Source: Coccinella septempunctata
Taxonomy: Eukaryota; Arthropoda; Insecta; Coleoptera; Coccinellidae
Direction: 5' to 3'
Assembly: GCF_907165205.1 (NCBI RefSeq)
Contig: NC_058191.1
Span: 10,790,501 to 10,854,500 of the forward strand
Length of the DNA: 64,000 nt
Part shown: piece by piece, positions 23,694 through 35,800 of the stretch
Layout of the letters: every line of letters starts with the position of its first letter
Position numbering within the stretch: the first letter of the stretch is position 1
Notes under the pieces: model-generated
Databases searched by the model: none
Seen by the model: the letters and a program-made list of their open reading frames with translations, nothing else
Told to the model about the DNA's origin: nothing
Translations under genes and position numbers: made by a program

Positions 23694-23891
23694 ATGGCGG
23701 GTAGATTAGTTCCTAAAAATCTAAATGTTATCAAGAAAGTACTTCAATTAAGTAAAAGAACACTAACCAGTGATCAAACCATCAGTGGACATGTGATTGG
23801 TTCTGGCTTTCCTGATGTGGAAATACCAAAACTTACACTACCAGAATTTTTTGAGCCATATTTCGATAAATTCGAAAGATTTACAGCCATC
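23694..23891 (+). CDS. Synthetase exon 1: basic N-terminus and start of the adenylation domain
   Basis: Residues 1-66. The start ATG is the first in frame. The exon ends ATC before GTGAGT, phase 0. The conserved PDVEIPKLTLPEF motif links it to exon 2, 8.3 kb away. Confidence 0.85.
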
Positions 23892-26800
23892 GTGAGTTGA
23901 ATTTGCTTAGCAATTATTAACTTCGATTCAATTATCACCCAGTTTATTCCAATGGGAGTAATCAATTAATGCGTATACAGGGTGAATCATATTTGTCAGA
24001 TGTAGCTATCATGTTCACAGTTCAAGACAAACGGTAATAATAAGGTACCTATTGTTACTGAAAAATTATCTCACTTATTGAGCTGTTCTATAGCTCATTA
24101 AGTAATTGTTTGTGACATATTTGCTTTCCTTCAACATTCAACTTTTAATAATCCAAAAGGTAGGTAATAAGATGAATCGAGGTTCCTAACTAAATTTTTC
24201 AATGTAAATTCAGTTGAATGCAATGAAAAAGTTACCGACATTCAGTTATAGAGGTATGTCCTTTTTTCTATTTGCCCCTTAGGTCGATTTTCTAAATAAT
24301 TCAAAGAAATGATGGAGTATGTTGAACTATATTTATGTAATAATTCTTTATTGAGTCTGACCTGCTGACTATGAAATAACAGTCCAAAAGGAAAGTGCTA
24401 CGCGAGAACACATATTTCTCAAGGTCAATGAATTCTAGTGGCATAAGCAGTGGCGGATCGGCGATTTACGGGGCCCTACGCTTGGAAACTTCCCCCCCCC
24501 CCCCTATTGTTCCAACCCTTCAAAACAATTTTAAATTAAAAATTTGGCTGAAACTATATTGATAAAATGTAAGGTACATCAATTCAAATATTAGAAATAC
24601 ATTGAAAATCAACACAAAAGTCAGTACCAAATCAGGTACAACATTCGAATCAATGTTTCTCTCTACAGAAATAAACTTACATGAACATTATTGAATATTA
24701 TAAGAATACAATATAATATGAAATTCCGAAAAAAGTGAACTTTTATTTCTTATTTTCATATCTGTAAATCCATTTATTCCAGCATCATAATCCAGACTTT
24801 TTCGTCATATCACTTTCAATCGAAAATATTCCTAAGAACTGAAGTCTGTTCTCCTCCAAAACTGTTTTTTATTTTTTATTATACAGAGTGATTTAAGAAT
24901 GTTCCCTTTGTCTAAATTCCACAATTTCGGAGTTAATAATAATAATATTATATAATAATAATGTATTGGAAAATGAACATTACAAGCTCTACTGGGATCG
25001 CACGGTTCTCACAGACCGGAAAATAAAGCCCGTTTGCAACAGCCGAGAATTCTGTGGAGAATTCTCTACAAAATTCTCGCAAGAAAAGGGCGGAGACTAT
25101 TTAGTACGCAACTGAACAGAGAATTCTACCGAAAGTGCGTATGTAACGGTACATAATTCACGGCGCATGAAATCTCGAGTAAATTTTCTAGAGAATTCTC
25201 GGCTGTTGCAAACGGGCTTAACTCACAATAGACCAGACCTCATATTGCTCAATAAGGATGAGGACACAGCACTATTCATCGATGTGGCGATTCCAAATAA
25301 TAACGATCTTCTAGATAGGCACACTGAAAAAATTTCAAAATACAGAGATCTCGAGGAATAAACCAGAAGACAGTGGAAGCTGAAAGATATCAAGACCATC
25401 CCTATTGTAATTTCATCTACAGGCCTGATACCGAAGAAACTACTGGAGAACTTGAGGAGACTTCAGTTGGACGAAAATATCTATAGAGGCATGCAGAAGG
25501 CGGTACTGCTCGGAACGGCGAGAACTGTACGCAAGTACATGGGGAATGCAGAGGAACACCGTCTGCGCCGACAGGAAGTACGGGTGGAGCAGGAATCCAA
25601 CCTACAGCAGGGAGGCGAGGAGCGACCCGGTCCAGACCACCACCACGAGCCCGAAAACCTGGAAAGGGCTCCAACAGAGCTTAATCCTTTTGATATCTGA
25701 GATATCTGGGATAAGTGAATTTTCCTCTGGAGAGGAGTGTGAAAGCCGCAAGGCTAAAGTCAACATAATAACACTTCTTCATTTCAAATGATTTTCATGT
25801 TCACATAACGTATCGTACATAAACAAAACAATAAATGAAATGCCGTCAAAACGCAGGAAAAATTACACTAAATGTGAACCAAAATACTGTGCAGCTATAA
25901 GGCTCTAAGTTTAACAACAGATAATAAATTTCTCTCTTGAATTTTCATTCTATTTGGCAGTTAAATATTCTATTACCTTATAGGCTGTGACTAGAGTCCC
26001 GACTCGGGATCCGTGTCCAGTCCCGACGGACGAAATCGAATGACTCAATCAGTTTGTCTATGGACTCAATTACCAAACAAGTCTCTTGTCCTTACTCGGG
26101 ATCCTTGTCCAGTCCCGACATTGTAAAAGAGTTTTGAGGTTATGTTCGCGAATCCTATAATATTAGTTATGAATAGTTGCGACAAAATTCAAGTAGTGAT
26201 TGCTTATCAAAAAATAGTGTGGGCTTTTTCAAAATCAAGATTGCAAAGACAGGAGAAATACTATCTTGGAATATGAGAATGGAAGGAGCATCGAAGTATG
26301 CAATTCTAACTGGTGAGAAAGTTGAGAATTGCTTAGTGTAAATTGATCCAGAGGAATTGCCAGACAATTTTTGATTCAGAAGTGAACCTCTTCCTCACGG
26401 CAATTCTTGACTTAAAAAAATGTGATCGAGAAAGGAACCTGGAAAATATATTTGTGAAATGTATGATATTCTATACGAAATAACGCTACAATGCTGCGGC
26501 ACCTCAATGAAATGTATTTTTATTTGAAGTGTATGAAAATTTAGCCAAAGGGTAGTGGTTCTGTTTAAAATGTTCACCTTAGATGTTTCATTTCAAGATT
26601 GCTCTTTTTTCTCTTTATAAATGTGATGATTTGAAAATAAAATATACTTTAACAACATATTTACCTTTAGCAACTCATATCTACATGCCCGATTGAAATA
26701 TAAATCATTGTTTCTAATTGACTGGGCATAGGCGCATGATTTTCGCTACTTCTTAAACTGCTTAATAATTTCAAAGCACCAGTGCAGCGTATCGTTGAAT

Positions 26801-29800
26801 TCGGGACCGAATATCAGTCCCGAATTTAATGACGTCACTCGGGACTGGACACGAGTCCCGAGTCGGGACTCTAGTCACAGCCTACATTATATGGGATGGG
26901 TTCTATGCAGGACAGCAAGGAGCCGAGGAGCGACCGGAACCGACCACCACTAGGAGCTTGAAAACCTGGAAAGGGCTCCAACAGAACTTAATCCTTTTGA
27001 TATCTGAATTCACAATGCTCAAACTGATCCTCGAGAGCTGGTTATGGTATCCTGGACTTTTTCATAGATATTTTTCGAGCTTTACAGAATTGTGGTTGAT
27101 CATTTTTCTCTAACTCTTATAGTTTACTCAGAAAAGAAGATCATTCTGACGTTTTTTATTGAAAAATATGCCTCTCAAGGTCCAATGTCTTTATGTAAAG
27201 AGCAAATTCATAAACATGAATTACTTAAAGAGACAATTGATTGCCTGGTGAACCCACTCACGCATCTGATAAATTCTTGTCTCGAGCAGGGATATTTCCC
27301 GGATGAGTGGAAGTTGGCAAGGGTAACACCGGTGCATAAGAAGGGAGAAAAAATCTCTACGAAAATTAAAGGCCCATATCTGCCAGCCTTTTCAAAAGTA
27401 TTCGAGTCCCTTATCAAGACAAGGTTGCTCTCATTTTTAGAGAAAAGCATGTTGCTTTCATGTCGGCAACATGGCTTCAGGAGAGGAAAATTCATTATGG
27501 AGGCACTGGACAGCACAGATGAAGTGATGTTAACATGCATGGATTCGAGTAAGGCATTCGATTGCTTGGATCACCAAAAACTCTTATCCAAATTTGAGTA
27601 TGTTGGAGTCCGAGGGCCAGCACTTGGACTGATGAATTCTTACCTGCAAGATCGTAGTCAAATAGTAGACCTTGATGGAAAGTTATCTTTCAAAAGTAGA
27701 GTTACCCGAGGATTACCCCAAGGGTCGGTGCTTGGACCAATTTTATTTGCCCTCTACATCGATGACTTGGTGCATAATGTTGTGGCGAATGACGCACTTC
27801 TATTCGCGGACGATGTCTCTTTTATGAATAGAGATAAAGTGGGAAGCTCACTTCGGGAAAAATCGAACAAATCTATACATAGATGATGCTGTTGAGTGGA
27901 GCGGGAACAACAGAATGAGTGTAAACGCTGATAAAATGAAGGAGCTCTTAGTCACCACCAAACAATGTAACAAAGAAAGTATATTGCTGCTTGGGTTATC
28001 GATCAGCGGAAACCTAGGTTGGGAACAACATGTGAATGAATTGTCTGGGAAGCTTTCGACAGCACTGTTAGGAATATAAAAAAATTTCTGACAGAAAAAG
28101 AAGCCTTGATTGTGTACCACGCTCAATTCCATGGCAGGATGACGTATGGCATCATCCTTTGGGGGGCGTCCTCGGAAGCCGCGAGAATCCTGTACACAGG
28201 AGCGGAAACAGGTTCCAAAAACACTTGAGCGTCCACGGCCACAACACTCGATTCAAGGACAAATATGTACCCCCATTACATCGACTGGAGAAAACGCGAA
28301 ACATGCACATTTATAATAGTCTGAAACTTTATAACAAACTACCGGATGGCTTGACGTCCCTACATTACAATGCCTTCAAGAGGAAAATGAAGCGCTTTCT
28401 TAAAGAAAATGCATTTTACTCCATGGATGAATTTCTGTCCCATGAATTCTAGTCGTTCCTATGAAAGAAAAAGATTTTTTCGTGTTGTTTGTCGATGATC
28501 GTGTCGCACTGTATTCTTTGTAACGTGTATACTGGACTTATAGCTTGACATAATCTGTATGTAATTGAGATGAATAAATTTATGTTTATGTTTATGTTTA
28601 GCTCCGAAAGTTTCGATTTGAACACGAAGGCTCGCCTTAGGCTAGCCATACACTTATAGTTGTACCGCAAAGGTTTAACTTTTTTGTTCGCCTCCAGAGG
28701 TAAACCTCCGCGTATGTGCTACTACATTCGATGAAACTCTAGAGTCTTGTGGGCTCCAAGTTCTCAAGATGAACAGACGCTACGTGTATGGGCGGCTTTA
28801 TATTGCTTATTTTATAAGTGGTCCACCGAGTGGTGGGCTTGAATTAATTTCTTGCCAAAATATGTAACTTTTCAACCTGCAATATCTCGGGAACTATTCG
28901 TTGAAGAAAGATTTTTCGTCAGGAATAAATGCCGAAGATGAAGGTCATATTCATTTGTACATTGATTCATTTCAAGACAGTCAAAAGACCTCTTCAAATG
29001 GAGCAAATTTTTGAATCAAATTTACAATATTTTACAGATTATATCCAACTGCCTAAGAATTGGACAAAATTCTAGTTGGTCTGATTGGTCATTTTTCTAT
29101 ATCTCTTATAGTTTTCTCAGCGTCGTCCATAATAGCCGGACAGAAATGGACTCTCACTCCGCCTGTCTACCGGCAAAATACCTACAAGTTGTAATTCGGA
29201 GGTTGTGCTTATATTCAAAAAGGGCGAAAATACAGATATAAAAAATTATAGAGATCTATATCCCTGTTATCACACCTATATAAGCTCTTTATGAAATTAA
29301 TAACAAACCGCTTGACTGCAAAACTAGATCTTTACCAATCTACAGAACAGGCAGGTTTCAGAGAGGGCTGTAGCACAATAGACTATCTCCATACGGTTCG
29401 CACCCTCATAGAAAAAAATATACAAAATATAACGTCCCATTATATCTAGCCCCTATTGATTTTAAAAAGGTGTTCGACACTGTGGAGATCAGTTCTGTTA
29501 TCACAGCTTGTGCAAGGGTGGATTCAAGGTACACCAAGATCATCGAAAACATCCATCTGTGGGCATCTTTACAGATAAGAGTAGACGAATCCTCTGTAAC
29601 CGGACGGATAGGGTAGAGGTGTACGACAGGGAGACACTATCTCGCCCAAACTGTTCACACTAGCTTTGGAGCACCTATTCAAGCAATTGAAGTGGGATAC
29701 TAGAGGTATAGTTGTGGATGGCATTGGACTCAACCATCTGAGGTTAGCTGATGACATAGTCCTCATATGTAATAGCATCACAGAACTGAGGGAAATGCTG

Positions 29801-32800
29801 ACTGAATTGAACTAGTAGCGTCTAAAATAGGACTCGAAATGAATTTCAATAAAACGAAAGTCATGAGTCCAGACAATATAACTATAAATGTCCGAAACAA
29901 TACCATCGAATGCGTTACCGAATATATATACCTAGGCCATATCATCAAACTATAGGGAAGGACAATCAGCATGCAAAGATAACAAGACGCATAAAGATGG
30001 TATGGACAGCTTTTGGTAACCTAGGACACATCCTAAAAAAGAGCATGATTCCTATAAATTTGAAAAAAATACGGATTGGAAACAATGAGTCTGACTAATG
30101 ACCATATGCACCGTTTCATTAAACGAGGTTAATTCCTTAATTCTTAATAGGGAATAGGAGGTGAGATTTACCTCAATTGAAAGATTACAAGGGGTTGATA
30201 AATAATTATAGAATAAGAAGCAAACTTTGTGTGTTCGAAAAGCCCTTTGAGTCCTTGGTTTATCCACATCTTTTTCACTTGATAAAAACCCAGATTATTC
30301 CAGAACAATGCGGATTTTTTAAGGGCAGATCGGTTGAAACTAACCTGTTGAGTTTTGTCGAATATCTTGACAATAGGCTTGACGAGCGGGAGCAGGTTGA
30401 TGCAGTGTATACTGATTTCAGCAAGGCTTTCGACAAAGTTGACATATCCAGTCTTTTGTCTGAGCTTGCTGCGGTCGGAGTTCATGGTGCTGTTCTGCAG
30501 TGGTTCAGGTCCTACTTGGAGAACATAGGTCAGTATGTTGTAGTTCAGGGCTTCTGTTCTGAACGCTTTAATGCTCAGGTGTGCCTCAGGGGTCTCATTT
30601 GGGTCCTTTGCTTTTTCTGATTTTCATCAATGGAATAGGGAGATGTTTCATTAAATGTAAAATTCTGCTATTTGCAGATGATTTGAAAATTTTCATTGTG
30701 GTTCGCAGCATACATGATTGCATCGCCATGCAGAGAGAGCTGACTGAATTCTGTGAGTACTGCAGAAGTAGGGGCTTAGTTCTGAATATTTCTAAATGGG
30801 CAGTGATCTCTTTTACGAGAAATAAGCATCCTATTCTTTTTGACTATTCCTTGGACAATATGACCCTTTCTAGAACAGACGTAGTCAGAGACTTGGGAGT
30901 AGTACTTGACCCCAAACTCACTTTTCATCATCATTTCGAGTCTATAATAACAATAACAGCAATAAAATGCTTGGTTTCGTTACTAGACAATGCAGAGACT
31001 TCAATAATGTAGACGCATTATTAGCTGTATATTATGCCTTCATATTCAGCAGACTGAATTTTACAATGTCTGTGTGGAGTCCTCATTATAATGTTCACAT
31101 GTTGAGACTCGAAAATGTTCAGAAAAAATTCCTAAGATTTTTCAGTAACAGGTCCGGTCTCATGACCCAAAAAGGTGATCCCAGGAATTATGCTATTAGA
31201 CAAAAACATTTTAACGTAGTCAGTTTGAAATATCGCAGAACTATAAGTGATATATTGATGCTCCAAAAACTTTTGAATGGCTCATTGGAGCCAGAATTTC
31301 TTCTTGCCGGTATAACCTTTTTTACCCCAACTATATCACTGAGAAAACATGACATTTTTTACCTCCCTAGGAGAAACACTGTTGCTGCTCAGAATTCACC
31401 TCTGTATCGTAGGTATGCAAAAAGAAACTTCCATGTTTGCAGAAATTTGTGACATATTTTTCGACAGTTCCAGAACGAAATCTCATCACCCCTTAATTCT
31501 TCATAGGGAATAGAGGGTGAGCTAAACCTCAATTGGAGGACAATATGTCCCTCTACACTACATAATACTATTGTCTTCCAATTGAGGTATAGCGTATAGC
31601 TTAGCCTCTATTTAAGCTAGCAGAATCCCAGAGCAGGAATTTTTCATTAGGGTAATAAATTAGCCTAAAATTATGGCCGAAAAAAATCTAAAATTACAAA
31701 GTTGTTCTACTAGACAGGGGTCTGAGAAATTCCGATAACACCAAGAATTCTAAATTCAGGTTAAAAGTTAAAATACAATTGAAATAGAAAAAAATGCATT
31801 GATATTGAATACTCTGTGAGTATAAAATTCGCGAATTTAACGTTCGAAATAAGTAGATATTTTGATTGTAATCCTAATCGAAGTTGGGACCTTCTCAAAT
31901 ACAGAAAGGATAATAGTTCCCATACATCTTAAAAAGTAATGTGTTCCTGCTAATTCAATGAGGTTTATCGAACTGGATACGTTTCAGTTATACTTATCCC
32001 AAAATAACTAGAAGAATAGGCTCAGAAATAACTTAATTTGATCTTGTATTCTGTTTATATTTTTTGATACTCCTAGTATGTTATTTTGTTGCTTTTTTGG
32101 ATTCATTTCTTGTTTTGTATTACATTTAGTTGTTTTGGATAATATCATGTGGATAGTATATTGGATATCTTTTATGTGTTTTCTCAGGAGTGCTCCGAAA
32201 CGAAAAGAAAATATACATATGGAGAAATAAACAGAAAAAGTATTAATCTCGCAAAGGCCTTCAGGAAAATATTCAAACTGAATGATGGTGATGTTGTTGC
32301 TGTTATACTCTCCAATATTCCTGAGTACCCCATCGCAAGTTTGGGAATTTTGAGGGCGAATCTCGTGATCACAACTGTAAGTCCGGCTTTCACATCTGGT
32401 AAGTTCTTTTTGAACGAATCGTCGAAAATGAATAATTAATTTTTGTTACAGATGAAATTTTCAGACAACTTGACGATTCGGGTGCTAAATTAGTGATCAC
32501 AGAATTGGATCAGTACTCAAAAGTGAGCCAGAGCATTAGGAAAACTTTGAAAAAAATGCAAGTTATGATAATAAAAACTAATGTAAGTTTCACGATAACG
32601 AAGATAAACTATGTGATATTAAAATAGGGACAACCAGTGAGAGTTGGAATATAATAATCATTTTCGATATACGAGTACATTCTTCCAGTATATTGCAGGG
32701 AGATTTCACCTCCGGGGTTTACTCTCGAACATCAGCCAGTGGCGTAGCTAGGTAGTCAAGGGCCCAGTGGCGGCTGGTCTGTGAGGGCTATAGGGCTACA

Positions 32801-35800
32801 GCCCCCCATACAAGAAATCAATCCTTTTATGCTATTTACCTTCCCATACGATTTTCAATGAAAATATTACTTTCCACGATTATTTATATAATTTATTAAT
32901 GTAAAACTTTCATGCGACTCCTGCAGTTTTGTTTATTTCAATCATAATCTAGCAGTTCGTGCCTGCATGGGCGATGAATCGTGTAGCCCCGAATTCTTGC
33001 ATTCGGACAGTCATTCGGCTCCAGCCGCAACTCTTCGTGTCGGTCGTTTTAAGGAGTAAAAGGGCTACGATAAAAGTCGCCCCTATCCGCTTCATTCTAG
33101 CCGCTGCCGGCTAGCGTATAGACATCTTAGCGTGCGTTCGTATTTGTTTACGTTTTCAAATCACGGCGGACAATAGTGTTCAAATTATTTTAAAAACTGA
33201 TTTCGCGAGGCTTTCGCTGGCGGAAAAAAGCCGTAATCAACTGCTGGGTAGACCGACTCCCGATTTAAATTTAACCCAGGCAGATAAAACTCCAAAAACA
33301 TCTCAAGACAAGTGTATAACAATTGATAACGTATGGGCAAGGGCAGGATTTAGAGATTTGAAGCACCTCAATGAAAACATTAAGAAGCATGAGCTATCTG
33401 TAAATTGTTCGACAGAATTAGCTTTTCTGGTTACGACTAATATCGCTGCTCAATTAGAATACCGGAATAATATTATTAAGCACAACGAGCAAGTAGATAA
33501 GAACAGGTATGTTTCAAAAAGAATTATAAATTGCATAAAATTTTGCGGAAAACTGGTTTTAAAATTTCATATTTTTATTATTATTCTAAAAGTAGCCCCC
33601 TAGTGAACTAGATCACGAGCCGCCACTGCAAGGGCCCTGGTGCAAAAAACGAAGTGGGGCCCAGTAATAAATTATTTTGTTTTTATCAAGTCGAAATATG
33701 AATACTTCAAAGATGCAAAGCCAACTTTATCGTAATTTCTTCATCGGCCAAGCTACATACTGTTTACATATAATACCATAAGTATGTACCCGACACGAGT
33801 GTCTTTCGTGAGAATAGTTCTACAATTATTGAGGAAAAAATGTTATGTACGGAGTTAAACTTTAAAAACAAAAACTAGGTTTGTTTACATTTTTTTTTCA
33901 AGCCTTATTTTTCGAGAAGGAATTTATGACCTCAGTCAGTTCTAGATTTGATGCAGCTTTATGCTCTATTGATATTAGCGATAAATGTCGCAGTCGAGCT
34001 TAAGGGCCTTGTCCCACCAAAGCAACGCAACAGCGACGCGACAACGATCCGATATCCCCAGCGTGTATCTTTCGTTTTCATCCCATGTTTTTCAATCTTT
34101 TCAATCATGTTGTCCCACTAAAGCTACGCAACAGCGACACAATTTGAACGCGTTTAAATCGTGTCGCTGTGGCGTCGCTGTTGCGTAGCTTTGCTGGGAC
34201 AACGCCCTAAGTCTTTTCGATGTCCTCTCAAAGCTAAAAAATTCTTTGCTAGGGTAAGTATGACATTGAATAATCTTCGAAGGAACATTTTCCAAAATGA
34301 CTCTTCTTCGATAATTTCATCTTCAATTTCCTTATCAATAGTATATTTTTTTCCAACGTTCATACACAGCACATGCTTCCACATGTCCACTCGAAAATCT
34401 GTGTTGTTTAATTCTTCTTGATAAATGTCCCCAATGCCAGAACACCATGAATTTTTCCTTTGGGAAGAAAATAACCAGCAGGGTTGACGATAGATTGCGT
34501 CTAGTATTTTAGAATAACAGAGCCAAAACCGATGAACTGATCTATATTTAGGAGTTGAAAAGTAGTAAGATTAGAAAAACACCTGTTGTTTCGGTTGACA
34601 TCTTTTGAAAAACGACCGGAGGCTGCAGAGAAAATTTGACGTTTTTTATCCGCACTCAATATTTTGTTGTTGAAGTTTCCCGAGTCGTTCGCATTTTCGA
34701 AAAATGATGATGTAAACAACACCCCTTCTTTTACCTGTGGCCTGCAGACATCGTCATCGGCGGCGGTATTTTCATCGACGAAAACTTGAAATTTTCTTCA
34801 GAAGGCTCGTTATTCTCAAAGAGCGCTGCACCGCTCACATTATCTCTATCTGGGTCACTATCAATATCAATAAAAATATTTCGGTCGTTACTACTTTTGT
34901 AAAAGGCTGAATAAAAAATTTGTCAATTTTGGGTAATTTTTGTTAACTACTATCTTCTCTTTCCTGGAGTGGTTTGCGCTTGAACGTACCACTGGTTTCT
35001 TTTTTTATCCATAATTGGAATTCGAAAACACAACCTTAGAGCAGCAAAAATGTTTACACTTTGCGTGACAGTAACCTGGTGAACCAAAATATATGAAATA
35101 TGATAGAGTATATCAATAACCTAAACCTTTTATAAATGTGGATATACTTAAAAACAGATATAAGTAATAAAAATATGAAGGGAAAAAATTCTAATTTAAT
35201 GACCAAATTGCTGGGAAAAAAAAAATCCAAAAAATTATTTCAGTAATTCCAACATTTTGAACCATCTCTAAAACAAGAACATATAATTGAGTTTCATCAA
35301 AAATGGTAAATATATACCAACGATGGATTTTTCAGACTTAAAGCGATTGACAATGCTGCGGAAAAAATTATGAAAAAATTATAAAAAACCTGTTGGGTTG
35401 AAAAAAAAATGCGAGTAATTTCAAAGCGTTTTCAGCAAATCAACATAAGGAACAACATGAAACATACCTTATCGGGAAAGAATACATAGCTTCGAAGCAC
35501 CAAAGTAGCAGAATTTTTTATAGAATTTGGAACTGTTCGGGACGGGAGAGTTGGAAAAAAAATTAATCAACATTTCGGTACTGCGGAACAACAATCTTCT
35601 AAAGAACTTAAGGGATGTAAATAGAAAATAAAATGCAGTTCAATCTGGGTGGTGGGTGGCAAGGAGAGCGGGCGGTAATGACGACAACAGATTTTATATT
35701 ACACCCAGTAATACTAGAGGCACAAATGTACCTAACATGATAAGGCACAAAAGAACTGGAAATCTCTGTACGGAAGAGTAGCGAGTAGCAATTTTTAATG

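Noticed and set aside
34501..34722. Minus-strand 73-codon frame beside the hAT transposase debris
   Set aside because: It lies within the outer hAT element and is at best part of its dead transposase; no separate gene is supported.
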